Positions 47,720-56,774 of a stretch of 64,000 nucleotides of DNA are shown one piece after another (position 1 is the stretch's first letter; the number at the start of each line of letters is the position of its first letter). The notes beneath the pieces were generated by a model. That model saw only the letters and a list, made by a program, of their open reading frames with translations, made no database searches and was not told where the DNA came from. This DNA is from JAWLCA01 sp041687395 (GTDB taxonomy: Bacteria; Pseudomonadota; Alphaproteobacteria; Rhodobacterales; Rhodobacteraceae), in assembly GCA_041687395.1 (NCBI GenBank), contig JAWLCA010000003.1, positions 124,001-188,000 on the forward strand. Direction: 5' to 3'. The translations under genes were made by a program, and so were the position numbers.

Positions 47720-48797
47720 ACTACTGCTGGCAACCGCAGTCGCCAGCGTGGCGGCGACCCCTGCGCTGGCGGAACGCCTCGGCATCGGTCGGGCCGCGCT
47801 GCCCGAAGAGCTTGACGCCTGGAACGTCAACATCATGCCGAATGGCGACGGTCTGCCCGAAGGCTCAATGAGCGTCGAGGACGGCGAGTCGGCCTTTGTC
47901 GACAATTGCGCCATGTGCCACGGTGACTTTGCCGAGGGGCTGGACAACTGGCCGCCGCTCGCCGGCGGACGCGGCACCCTGACGGCGGATCGACCGCTGA
48001 AGACCGTTGGCTCCTACTGGCCGTATCTTTCCACGGTGTGGGATTACGTCCATCGCTCCATGCCCTTCGGCAACGCGCAAAGCCTGACCCCGGACGAGGT
48101 TTATGGCATCACTGCCTACATCCTCTATTCCGAGGGGCTGGTGGATTACGACTTCGTTCTTTCGAAGGAGAACTTCACCGAGGTGCGCCTGCCGAACGAA
48201 GACGGCTTCTACGTCGACGACCGGATCGAGGCCGAGTTTCCGCTGTTCACCGGCGAGCCCTGCATGACCGAGTGCAAGGCCGAGGTGGAGGTGACCCTGC
48301 GCGCTGCGGACCTCAACGTCACGCCAACCGATGAAGAGGGCCACCCGGTCGGCACCATCCCTGACTTCACCGTCGCCGCCGCAGGTGCAGTGGCCACCGA
48401 CGCAGTGGAGGAAGCCAGCGCCGAAGACGCGGCCGAGGGCGAAGAAGACGTGGCCGAGGCCGCCGAGGCCCACGATCCGGAGCTGGTCGCCGCGGGCGAA
48501 CGGGCATTCCGCCAGTGCTCTGCCTGCCATCAGGTGGGCGAGGGGGCGCAGAACCGTGTCGGCCCGCAGTTGAACGGCATCATCGGCCAGCCGGCCGGTC
48601 AGGTCGACGGCTTCCGCTATTCCCCGGCCCTAATGACCAAGGCCGAGGAGGGGCTGGTCTGGACCGAAGAGAACCTCGCGGAACTGCTTGAAAAGCCGCG
48701 CGACTTCATCCCCGGCACGCGGATGTCCTTTGCAGGCTTCCGGGACCCCGACGATGTGGCCGCCGTGACGGCCTATCTGAAAACCTTCTCGGAGTGA
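47703..48797 (+). CDS. soxD: Diheme cytochrome SoxD
   Basis: Electron-accepting subunit of sulfane dehydrogenase, 364 residues with a signal peptide (LLLATAVASVAATPALAE). The first domain has heme motif NCAMCHGDF near residue 67; the second has QCSACHQVGEG near 274. A 30-residue acidic Ala/Glu linker (about 235-260) separates them. The ATG at 47703 lies inside the soxC end with GGGGAGG upstream. Confidence 0.96.
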   Translation: MSKCRKLLLATAVASVAATPALAERLGIGRAALPEELDAWNVNIMPNGDGLPEGSMSVEDGESAFVDNCAMCHGDFAEGLDNWPPLAGGRGTLTADRPLKTVGSYWPYLSTVWDYVHRSMPFGNAQSLTPDEVYGITAYILYSEGLVDYDFVLSKENFTEVRLPNEDGFYVDDRIEAEFPLFTGEPCMTECKAEVEVTLRAADLNVTPTDEEGHPVGTIPDFTVAAAGAVATDAVEEASAEDAAEGEEDVAEAAEAHDPELVAAGERAFRQCSACHQVGEGAQNRVGPQLNGIIGQPAGQVDGFRYSPALMTKAEEGLVWTEENLAELLEKPRDFIPGTRMSFAGFRDPDDVAAVTAYLKTFSE

Positions 48798-48806
48798 GAA
48801 GCCGGC

Positions 48807-48837
48807 AAGGGGGGCCACGCGGCCCCCCTTGTCATTT
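48807..48837 (+). terminator. Terminator after soxD
   Basis: Perfect 10-bp arms (48807-48816 and 48821-48830) with an ACGC loop, followed by GTCATTT, 10 bases after the soxD stop. It marks the end of the main sox transcript. Confidence 0.75.
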
Positions 48838-48907
48838 GAGCCAGATCATGGCGCGCCGGCCGATACTGCCCGACGCTTCCATCATCATAGGAAGAGGAGA
48901 GATCGAG

Positions 48908-49342
48908 ATGAGAAACCTGCTTGCAGCGGCTCTGGCCCTGGGCGTCGCCGCCCCCTTGGCGGCGCAGGACGGACCGATCGTCTATCCGTTCGACGGCAGC
49001 TTCGACGACGCGGCCTTTGCGGTGGACAGCGCCATCGTCGGCCGCGGGCTGGTGGTGGACTACGTCAGCCACGTGGGCGACATGCTCAACCGCACCGGCG
49101 CCGACGTCGGCAGCGACGTGACGCTTTTCGACGCCGCGAACGTCTACCTGTTCTGCTCTGCCGTGACCTCGCGCGAGGTGATGGAAGAGGATCCGATGAA
49201 CATCCAGCACTGCCCCTATGGCATCTTCGTGGCCGAGCGCGAGGGCGAGGTGATGGTTGGCTATCGTCCCTATCCCGAAGGCGCGATGCAGAAGGTGCAG
49301 GAATTGCTGGACAGCATCGCGCGCGAGGCTGTCGGTCAATAA
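48908..49342 (+). CDS. Exported DUF302 domain protein
   Basis: A 144-residue protein with a signal peptide (LLAAALALGVAAPLAAQ). The DUF302 fold is indicated by FDDAAFAVDSAIVGRGLVV and CPYGIFVAEREGEVMVGYRPYP near residue 100-120. Cys82 and Cys100 could form a disulfide. It occupies the position where soxE and soxF follow soxD in Paracoccus. The role is unknown; heme or sulfur handling in the periplasm is a guess from context. Confidence 0.85.
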   Translation: MRNLLAAALALGVAAPLAAQDGPIVYPFDGSFDDAAFAVDSAIVGRGLVVDYVSHVGDMLNRTGADVGSDVTLFDAANVYLFCSAVTSREVMEEDPMNIQHCPYGIFVAEREGEVMVGYRPYPEGAMQKVQELLDSIAREAVGQ

Positions 49343-49363
49343 CCTCCGCACCCTTAGAACCCG

Positions 49364-49390
49364 AACGGCGCCGGATCATCCGGCGCCGTT
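49364..49390. terminator. Bidirectional terminator
   Basis: A perfect 12-bp stem (arms 49364-49375 and 49379-49390) around TCA between two convergent genes, with T-rich bases after it on the plus strand. Confidence 0.8.
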
Positions 49391-49409
49391 TCTCGTTTCA
49401 ATCCTTCGG

Positions 49410-50468
49410 TCAGACGGCCACGGCGCGGTGTTGCTGATCCAGCAGGAAATCGGTCGCCACCGCCCCGATCCACATGCACAGCAGCGCGAGCCACGCGGTT
49501 GCGACGAAGATCGACCCGCCGGTAACGCCTGCGCCGATGGCGCAACCGCCCGCCAGCATCGCGCCAAAGCCCATCAGCACCGCCCCGATCATCGACCGGC
49601 GCATCGGCCCCACACCGTCGAACCCTTCGAACTTCAACTGCCGGCGGACGGCTGCCGACAGGAACGCGCCGAGGAAGACCCCCGGCACAAGACCGATGTC
49701 GAAGATGAGCGCGGGCGCAGGGGTCAGGAAGGCCATCAGCGTGCTCGCCGACGGACCCGAGAAGGTGGCCGAGGTCACCGTGACCGGGTCGAACGCCACC
49801 TGCGCCAGGCTGTAGGTCAGCACCCAGCCAAGCGCCACGGCAAAGCCCACGCCCGAGGCGAAGACCAGCGTGCCCGCGTCCAGCCGGTTGATCCGCGACA
49901 GCGCCAACGCGATCGCCGCAGTGACGATGCCGAGCGCCAGCCCGGCCCAATGTGGCAGCCCAAGCGCGACGATCAGATCGACATTGCCCATGCCGGTGGT
50001 CCACAGCCCGGCCAGCCATTGCCGCAACGGCCCCAGCCAACCCTGCAGGCTCATCTGCGCGACGACGGCAAAGATCAACCCCGCGACCACCGACCGCAGG
50101 TTGCCCGTCGCCGCCAGCACCAAGAGCCGCCCCGAACAGCCCCGCGCCAGCACCATGCCCGCGCCGAACATCAACCCGCCGATGACCGCGCCGGACCATG
50201 AGCCCGTCACCGCCATCATCCGCGCCTCGGCCGGGCGGAATAGACCCGTCAGCACCGCCGCCTGCACCCAGACCACGGCGGTTGAGAAGGCCAGCAACCA
50301 GACCGCCAGCCGAGGGCCCAGTTGGCCACGGGCGAATTCCACCGTCGCGGCCCGCAGGCAGAATGACGACCGCTGCGCCGCCACCCCGAACACCACGCCG
50401 GTGAACACCCCGAAGATCAGGGCCGTCGGCCCCTCGCCCAGACGTTCAACGATGAATTCCAACTCCAT
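49410..50468 (-). CDS. Second YeeE/YedE-family sulfur-compound transporter (SoxT-like)
   Basis: A 352-residue membrane protein with about nine hydrophobic segments. Family Cys motifs are QRSSFCLRAATVEF near residue 37, LARGCSGRLLVLAATGN near 106 and LAGGCAIGAGVTGGS near 315. It differs from the soxT product in all three motifs, so its substrate may differ (thiosulfate against another sulfane species). The ATG at 50468 has GGAGGCGGGC upstream. It converges on the DUF302 gene at the edge of the sox island. Confidence 0.88.
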   Translation of the reverse strand: MELEFIVERLGEGPTALIFGVFTGVVFGVAAQRSSFCLRAATVEFARGQLGPRLAVWLLAFSTAVVWVQAAVLTGLFRPAEARMMAVTGSWSGAVIGGLMFGAGMVLARGCSGRLLVLAATGNLRSVVAGLIFAVVAQMSLQGWLGPLRQWLAGLWTTGMGNVDLIVALGLPHWAGLALGIVTAAIALALSRINRLDAGTLVFASGVGFAVALGWVLTYSLAQVAFDPVTVTSATFSGPSASTLMAFLTPAPALIFDIGLVPGVFLGAFLSAAVRRQLKFEGFDGVGPMRRSMIGAVLMGFGAMLAGGCAIGAGVTGGSIFVATAWLALLCMWIGAVATDFLLDQQHRAVAV

Positions 50469-50622
50469 GCCCGCCTCCAATCGGGACGAGGGTTAGCGCC
50501 TCGTGGCCATCCGCGCCATGATCTGCATCAATTTCGCCCTCCGCGCACCCCTTGATCCGGGCCGCGCCATCGCCCAATCTTCGCCTCATGCGCGCAGACC
50601 CGGCGCGCCGGTCGAGAGGGCG

Positions 50623-51405
50623 ATGTTGCAACGCGAAGACCTGCACCGCACGGTGCGCCTGCTCTACACCGGGCGCAGCGAGCGGGCCCAAAGGTTCCGC
50701 TATGGTCTGATCGCCTTTGACGCGGTGAGCATCGCCTATTTCATCGTGGCCGCCGCCCTGCCGGTGTTGACGATGACGACGGTGCTGAACTGGGTCTTCG
50801 GCCTGTTGATCCTGCTGGATTTCTCGGCCCGGCTCTGGATTTCCGACAATCGCCGGCGCGAGCTGACGCGCATCTACACGCTGGCCGACCTCGTCGTGCT
50901 GCTCTCTCTGCTGGCGTCGCCGTTCTTCGCCGGAAACCTCGGGTTCCTGCGTATCCTGCGGGGCTTGCGGCTGATTCACGCCTATCACCTGCTGCGCGAT
51001 CTGCGGCGGGAAAGCCTGTTCTTCCGCCTGCACGAGGATGCAATCATCGCCGCGGTCAACCTTGTCGTCTTCATCTTCATCGTCACCTCGCTGGTGTTCG
51101 AGATCGCCTTCGACGAAGCCGACGGGCTCGCGGGGTATGTCGATGCACTCTATTTCACCGTGGCCTCGCTGACGACCACGGGCTTCGGCGACATCACGAT
51201 GACCACGCCGGGCGGAAAACTTCTGTCGGTCTTCATCATGGTCGCGGGCGTGGCGCTGTTCGTGCAACTGGCCCGCGCCATCTTTCAGCCGTCCAAGATC
51301 AAGTACAAATGCCCCGAATGCGGGCTGACCCGGCATGAGCCCGACGCGATCCATTGCAAGCATTGCGGCGAGCCCCTGAAGATCGAAACCGAAGGCAGCG
51401 GCTGA
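50623..51405 (+). CDS. Six-helix voltage-gated-type ion channel with C-terminal zinc ribbon
   Basis: A 260-residue membrane protein. Helices S1-S6 are recognisable, with the S4-like LRILRGLRLIHAYHLLRDLRR (Arg at intervals, residues about 108-128). The pore helix is followed by the filter TTTGFGD near residue 186, a potassium-type filter variant. The cytoplasmic tail ends in a CPECG-18 residues-CKHCG zinc ribbon (residues about 227-250). Potassium selectivity is inferred. The ATG at 50623 has GAGAGGG upstream; an upstream frame to 50503 has no family support. Confidence 0.87.
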   Translation: MLQREDLHRTVRLLYTGRSERAQRFRYGLIAFDAVSIAYFIVAAALPVLTMTTVLNWVFGLLILLDFSARLWISDNRRRELTRIYTLADLVVLLSLLASPFFAGNLGFLRILRGLRLIHAYHLLRDLRRESLFFRLHEDAIIAAVNLVVFIFIVTSLVFEIAFDEADGLAGYVDALYFTVASLTTTGFGDITMTTPGGKLLSVFIMVAGVALFVQLARAIFQPSKIKYKCPECGLTRHEPDAIHCKHCGEPLKIETEGSG

Positions 51406-51446
51406 TCGCGCCATTCCCCGCGCGGCCGAACAGGAAAGGTCATCCC

Positions 51447-52265
51447 ATGACGCGCGACAGCGACAACGCCGGGCCAGATGCCAAGGAGGATGCGGACGAG
51501 TTCAAGAAGGTCCATTCCTCGGTCATCTACGAGGCGATCCGGCGCGAGGGCGAGCATGAGCTGTCGCGCCCGGTCAGCGCGCTCTGGTGGTCCGGCGTGG
51601 CGGCGGGGCTGGCGATCAGCACCTCGGTCCTGTGCAAGGGGTTTCTCGTCTCCATCCTGCCCGATGCCGCCTGGGCGCCGGGCGTCTCCAACCTCGGCTA
51701 CACGGTGGGGTTCCTGATCGTGATCCTCGGCCGTATGCAGCTGTTCACCGAAAACACGATCACCCCGATCCTACCCCTGTTCCTGGCGCCCACACGGGCG
51801 AATTTCTACAAGATTTCGCGGCTCTGGGGCATTGTCTTCGCGGCGAATCTGGCGGGCTGCGCGGTGGCGGCGGTGGTGCTGGTCTATGCCAATATCCTGC
51901 CCGACTACCGGTTCGACGGCATCCTCGCCGTCTCGCGCCATTACGCCGAGGCCGATGCGCTGCAACACTTCCTCTGGGGGGTTCCGGCAGGGTTCCTGAT
52001 CGCGGCGCTGGTCTGGATCCTGCCGCGGATGGACAGCGCGGGCGAGGTGCTGATGATCGTCATCCTGACCTACGTGATCGGGTTGGGCGACATGTCGCAC
52101 GTCGTCGCCGGCTCGACCGAGCTGTTCATCCTCGTGGTCAACGGCGAGCTGGGCCTGACCGCGGCCGTCTTCGCGGGAATACTGCCCGCGCTCGCCGGCA
52201 ATGTTCTGGGCGGTACCGGCATCTTCGCAGCCCTCACTTACGCCCAGGTGCGAGAGGAGATCTGA
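51447..52265 (+). CDS. Formate/nitrite transporter family protein (YfdC-like)
   Basis: A 272-residue membrane protein of the FNT family with six predicted helices. LWWSGVAAGLAISTSVLCKG near residue 47 and GRMQLFTENTITPILPLF near 95 correspond to FNT pore regions; the motif with Asn-Thr in TENT is conserved in the YfdC subgroup. The acidic N-terminal 25 residues are soluble. The transported anion is not known. It lies 42 bases after the ion channel gene, possibly the same transcript. Confidence 0.88.
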   Translation: MTRDSDNAGPDAKEDADEFKKVHSSVIYEAIRREGEHELSRPVSALWWSGVAAGLAISTSVLCKGFLVSILPDAAWAPGVSNLGYTVGFLIVILGRMQLFTENTITPILPLFLAPTRANFYKISRLWGIVFAANLAGCAVAAVVLVYANILPDYRFDGILAVSRHYAEADALQHFLWGVPAGFLIAALVWILPRMDSAGEVLMIVILTYVIGLGDMSHVVAGSTELFILVVNGELGLTAAVFAGILPALAGNVLGGTGIFAALTYAQVREEI

Positions 52266-53159
52266 TCCAGTCGGAAACCGCCCGAGAGCCCGCGGTTTCC
52301 CCTGCGGCCCGAAGTGGTCTATACGCAGGGCCGACCTGCCTGCGCGAAGGCAGCACGACACAGCTCGACTTGCAGACCGTGCGCCGGGCTAAGTCGCGCT
52401 TGGCTGCGAGACCTGATGGCCCGGGCGCACGCGTCGCTATGGCCGTGGTCGCGCAGGCGGCGAAGCTCGCCCGTATAGCCTCGGCGGGACTGCGCAGCGG
52501 CTCTGAACACGACCGTCGATCCGGCGGCGCGGTTCCGAGCGCGCGAAGATCTGCGGGTGATGGACGAGATGGCCTGGCAACCGAACCGCGCGCCGGAAAC
52601 CTAGCTCAAGAAATTTGGCGCAGGGGCGCTGGGAGTCTTGTGAGGGTCGGCGCGCGCGAAGCTCCATCTGGGCGGGGCGCAGCGCTCCGATGCAGCCGTT
52701 GGCACAGACTGATACGGCGGCATCGAAAATCAGCTTGCAGACGGGGCGGGACATACCTCTTAAGTCTTGTTGTCCCCGACACCAGAAATTTGAAAGTGTC
52801 ACTTCGCGCGTGGACACAGTAACGCTGATCCTGCGCCGGGGTTGGCCAGGCATGGCCTGCCAGAACATCCCCAAAGCCTGGGCGACTTTTCGAATTGCCA
52901 TGATTTCAGGCGGATTGACTGTCGGCGAACCAGCAGGCGCCGTGATCGGCAGCTTCTGGCCTACCACCGGTGCAGTCCATGAAAAATTAATGACACCGTA
53001 GGGAATAATCCCACCTAACCCGTCGTTACTGATCAGGAAGCGCCGACGCCGGGGGGTGCGGGGTCAGGGTCTTGGGTGCGCCACCGGATTGCTCGAGTAT
53101 CGCCGGCGACGCTCCACCCAGGCAGGGGCGCACGGGGCGGCAACAGGATGAGGACGCCA
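52266..53159. other. About 900 bases without a credible gene
   Basis: Open frames in this stretch on either strand have no family signature, weak codon bias and no good ribosome-binding site. Base composition is less GC-rich near 52740-53040 than in neighbouring genes. I saw no tRNA, insertion sequence or long repeat. It may be a decayed remnant, and it precedes the glycosyltransferase operon, whose promoter must lie here or just downstream. Confidence 0.5.
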
Positions 53160-54344
53160 ATGCATGCATCGCGCGCGATAGGGAAGAACAAGCCGGGCCG
53201 GATCGTACTCTATTCTCATGATACGCTCGGCTTCGGTCATCTGCGGCGCAACCTGATGCTTGCAGCGCGGCTGAAAGCGCTCGAGCCCGTGCCCGAGGTG
53301 CTGCTTGTTTCTGGCACCAGCGAGGCTGGCGCCTTCCACCTGCCGGACGGCATCGACCTGATCACGCTGCCGGCCTATGCCAAGCAGGCGAGTGGCCGCT
53401 ATACCGCTCGCCGGCTCGCGATGGACGTGACCGAGCTGCGCGATCTGCGCGCCGGAGTGATCCGGGCGGCACTGAAGCGGTTTCGCCCCGATCTGTTCAT
53501 CGTCGACAATGTTCCGCTCGGGGCGCAAGGCGAACTGGCGTCTGCCTTGCGCTGGCTTACTCGCGAGGGCTGCACGCGGCGCGTCTTGGGACTGCGCGAC
53601 GTGCTTGACGAGCGCCGGACTGTCCGGAACCAATGGTTGCGTGACCGGAATGTGGAGGCGATCAATGCCTTCTACACCGACGTCTGGGTCTATGGCGATC
53701 CGGCCATCCACGACCCTGTGGCCGAATATGGCCTCGCCGAGGCGATCCGCGCGGAGGTGAGTCATACGGGGTACCTGCTCCGACCCGCGCCCGACGCACG
53801 GCCCGCGCAGGGCGAGCCCTATGTTCTCTGCACGGTGGGCGGCGGGCGCGATGGTGCTGCGCTTTGCGAGGCGTTCCTTGCCGCCACACTGCCGCAGGGG
53901 CAGTGCGGCGTTGTCGTGACCGGCAGCCAGATCGACGAACCCTCCTTCGGCCGGCTTGCCGAAGCAGCCTCCGCCCGCCCGGACATGACGCTCTTGCGCT
54001 TCACGCCCGACCTGATGCCGCTTCTGGCCGGCGCGGAACGTGTGGTGGCGATGGGCGGATACAACACAGTCTGCGAGCTGCTGCGGCTGGGCATGCCGAC
54101 CCTGATCGTGCCGCGCGTCCAGCCCCGGCAGGAGCAACTGGTGCGCGCCGAGCGTTTCGCAGCGCTGGGACTGCTGGACATGCTCCATCCCGACCGGCTG
54201 ACCCCCTCTGCACTGGGCGCGTGGCTCGCCGGGCCGGCGCCGGTACCAAAGGACCATGCGTTCGACGCGGGGGGCCTCGACCGTGTCGCGACACTTGCCT
54301 CGGCAGCACTGGGCCGCCGCCCGCTTCGCTCGCATGCCGCTTGA
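53160..54344 (+). CDS. MurG-like glycosyltransferase (GT28-type)
   Basis: A 394-residue predicted GT-B enzyme. The N-terminal acceptor half begins IVLYSHDTLGFGHLRRNLMLAARL near residue 15 (given in part here), with a GxGH loop. The C-terminal donor half has VLCTVGGGRDG near 222 and AMGGYNTVCELLRLGMPTLIVP near 295, matching the nucleotide-sugar site of MurG-type enzymes. The sugar and acceptor are unknown. GAGGA lies 6 bases before the ATG at 53160; ATG 53148 is an alternative. First gene of a five-gene operon. Confidence 0.85.
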   Translation: MHASRAIGKNKPGRIVLYSHDTLGFGHLRRNLMLAARLKALEPVPEVLLVSGTSEAGAFHLPDGIDLITLPAYAKQASGRYTARRLAMDVTELRDLRAGVIRAALKRFRPDLFIVDNVPLGAQGELASALRWLTREGCTRRVLGLRDVLDERRTVRNQWLRDRNVEAINAFYTDVWVYGDPAIHDPVAEYGLAEAIRAEVSHTGYLLRPAPDARPAQGEPYVLCTVGGGRDGAALCEAFLAATLPQGQCGVVVTGSQIDEPSFGRLAEAASARPDMTLLRFTPDLMPLLAGAERVVAMGGYNTVCELLRLGMPTLIVPRVQPRQEQLVRAERFAALGLLDMLHPDRLTPSALGAWLAGPAPVPKDHAFDAGGLDRVATLASAALGRRPLRSHAA

Positions 54345-54369
54345 GACAATTCCAAGAAAGGACATCAGC

Positions 54370-55629
54370 ATGGCCGCCTCGATCGCTTCCAAACCTGCCA
54401 TCCTCGCGCCGAAGGTCGGCTATATCTTGAAGCGCTATCCCCGCTTTTCCGAGACTTTCGTCGTCAACGAGATCCTCGCCCACGAGGCGGCGGGGCAGGA
54501 GGTGGAGATATTCGCGCTGCGTTCGGTAGAAGAGACCCATTTCCAGGATGCCATCGCGCGAGTCCGCGCGCCCGTCACGCGCATTCCCGAAAAGAGCCGG
54601 ACACCCGCGACGATGTGGTCGCTGCTGGCGCAGGCCGAGGCGGCCTTTCCTGGCGCAACCGCGCGGGCCCTTGGCACCGGCGGTTCGGCCGAGGACGTAA
54701 CGCAGGCCCTTGCCGTCGCGCTCGAGTCCCGCGCGCGAGGCGTGAGCCACCTGCACGCCCACTTCGGCACGGTGGCAACAACGGTCGCCCGCATCGCTGC
54801 GGCTGTGGCGGGCATCGGCTACAGCTTCACCGCGCACGCCAAGGACATCTACCACGATTATGGCAAGGACATCGGCCTTGCCGAAAAGATGCGCGATGCC
54901 GAAGCCGTCATCACCGTTTCGGACTACAATCTTGCCCATCTGCGCGAAACGTTTCCTGCTGCTGCAGGAAAGATCGTTCGTATCTACAATGGCCTTGACC
55001 TCGCCCAGTTCGCCTGGCGCACACCTGACACGGATGCAAGCGAGATACTCGCCGTCGGACGGCTGGTCGAGAAGAAGGGCTTCCACATTCTTGTCGAGGC
55101 GCTGCTGATCCTGTCCGAACGTGGGCTGAACCCGCGCTGCCGTATCGTCGGGCAGGGCGAGGAGGGGGCGCATCTCGCCGCGCAGATCGAGGGGGCGGGC
55201 CTGGGCGGAACGGTCACGCTGGAGGGGCCGCGGCCGCAGTCCGCGGTGGTCGCGGCGATGCGCCGCGCCGCTGTGCTTGCCTGTCCCTGCGTCGTGGGCC
55301 GCGACGGCAACCGCGACGGCCTGCCGACCGTTCTGCTCGAGGCGATGGCGCTCGGCACCGCATGCGTGGCCAGCGACGTCACCGGAATCCCCGAGCTTGT
55401 ACGTGATGGTGAGACTGGACTGGTCGCGCCCTCGGGCGATCCGCTGGCGCTGGCCGACGCGATCGAGCGGCTGCTGGTCGAGCGTGGCCTGCGCCAACGC
55501 CTCTCCAACGCGGCGCGAAGCCTCGTCGAGCAAGACTATGACATCCACCGTAACGCAGCCGACCTGCGCGAGATCTTCGCCGGCTCTGGCGCGGCGCGGA
55601 CGGGGTCCGCGATCAGGGGGGCAGCCTGA
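54370..55629 (+). CDS. Family 4 glycosyltransferase A
   Basis: A 419-residue GT-B enzyme of the GT4 family. The N-terminal half has YILKRYPRFSETFVVNEI near residue 18 and HLHAHFGTVATTVARI near 126. The donor site has AVGRLVEKKGFHILVEAL near 225 and the E-x7-E motif in DGLPTVLLEAMALGTACVASD near 316-336 (in part). The ATG at 54370 has AAAGGA upstream. It lies 25 bases after the first glycosyltransferase gene and overlaps the next start (TGATG). Confidence 0.88.
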   Translation: MAASIASKPAILAPKVGYILKRYPRFSETFVVNEILAHEAAGQEVEIFALRSVEETHFQDAIARVRAPVTRIPEKSRTPATMWSLLAQAEAAFPGATARALGTGGSAEDVTQALAVALESRARGVSHLHAHFGTVATTVARIAAAVAGIGYSFTAHAKDIYHDYGKDIGLAEKMRDAEAVITVSDYNLAHLRETFPAAAGKIVRIYNGLDLAQFAWRTPDTDASEILAVGRLVEKKGFHILVEALLILSERGLNPRCRIVGQGEEGAHLAAQIEGAGLGGTVTLEGPRPQSAVVAAMRRAAVLACPCVVGRDGNRDGLPTVLLEAMALGTACVASDVTGIPELVRDGETGLVAPSGDPLALADAIERLLVERGLRQRLSNAARSLVEQDYDIHRNAADLREIFAGSGAARTGSAIRGAA

Positions 55630-56774
55630 TGCGGGTCGCCTATGTCACGACCGACCCCGGCATCCCGGCTTTCGGCTCAAAGGGTGCATCCGCCCATGTT
55701 CAGGCAATCCTCGCGGCCTTCCTGCGCCGTGGCGCCACCGTGACACTGTTCGCACCAGACCCTGGCCCTGTGCCGGCAGCCCTCGCGGACCTGCGCGTGG
55801 CGCCGCTTCCGCCACAGCCGAAAGGTGACCCCGAGACGCGTGCCGCGGCGCTCATCGCTGCGGACGCAGCCCTGCCTGCGCATCTGGCCGCCGCGGGGCC
55901 GTTTGACCTCATCTATGAGCGTCACGCTCTCTTTGCGTCTTCCGCCCCTGCCTTCGCCGCCGCGCGCGGCGTGCCGGCCGTGCTCGAGGTCAACGCGCCG
56001 CTTCTGGAAGAGCAGCAACGCCACCGCAGCCTCGCCAACCCGCAAGCGGCCACGGCTGCCACGCGTGCCGCGATGCGGGCGGCGACCCGTGTCGTGGCCG
56101 TGTCCGAAGCGGTTGCCGACTATGCCCGCGCCCACGGCGCGCGGGCACCCCTCGTCTTGCCGAACGGGGTCGACGCCGCGCGGTTCGCGCTTCCGCCCCG
56201 GCGCGATGGCCCGTTCACTGTGGGTTTTGTCGGAACGTTGAAACCGTGGCATGACACCGCCTGCCTCGTGGCCGCCCTGCCGCACCTGCACGCCCGCGTT
56301 CCAGATGCGCGCCTGCTGATCGTGGGGGACGGTCCGGAGCGGGACAGGCTGATGGCGCAGGCCATTTCTTTGGGGGTGGCCGAAGCGATGGAGTTCACGG
56401 GCGCGCTGGCGCCCGATGCCGTGCCGGTCCAGCTTGCGCGCATGCATGTGGGCGCAGCCCCCTATCGCGGCGGGGAACCGTTCTATTTCTCGCCCCTTAA
56501 ACTTTACGAATACATGGCCGCCGGCCTGCCTGTGGTGGCGAGCGACGTGGGCGATCTTGGGCGGATCATCGAAGGGGCAAGGGCGGGCCACGTGGTGCCG
56601 CCCGACGATCCCCGGCGCCTGGCGGATGCGCTCACCGATCTCGCTCAGGGCCCGGCCGAGGCCGCGCGCATGGGCCTCGCGGGCCGAGCGTATGTCGTTG
56701 CCCATCACGGCTGGGACCGGGTCCTTGTCCGCATTCTTCAGGATCTGGCGACCCCCGCTCGGGGTGCCGCCTGA
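55629..56774 (+). CDS. Family 4 glycosyltransferase B
   Basis: A 381-residue GT4-type enzyme. SKGASAHVQAILAAFLRRGA near residue 17 is the acceptor-side loop. VGFVGTLKPWHDTACLVAAL near 198 opens the donor half, and FYFSPLKLYEYMAAGLPVVA near 285 carries the E-x7-E-like region. The start overlaps the previous stop by one base and its own stop overlaps the ABC exporter start by one base, so the three products are probably made in step. Confidence 0.88.
   Translation: MRVAYVTTDPGIPAFGSKGASAHVQAILAAFLRRGATVTLFAPDPGPVPAALADLRVAPLPPQPKGDPETRAAALIAADAALPAHLAAAGPFDLIYERHALFASSAPAFAAARGVPAVLEVNAPLLEEQQRHRSLANPQAATAATRAAMRAATRVVAVSEAVADYARAHGARAPLVLPNGVDAARFALPPRRDGPFTVGFVGTLKPWHDTACLVAALPHLHARVPDARLLIVGDGPERDRLMAQAISLGVAEAMEFTGALAPDAVPVQLARMHVGAAPYRGGEPFYFSPLKLYEYMAAGLPVVASDVGDLGRIIEGARAGHVVPPDDPRRLADALTDLAQGPAEAARMGLAGRAYVVAHHGWDRVLVRILQDLATPARGAA

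Noticed and set aside
52615..53001. Possible 128-residue gene before the glycosyltransferase operon
   Set aside because: No start signal, no known motif, and overlapping minus-strand frames look equally plausible.
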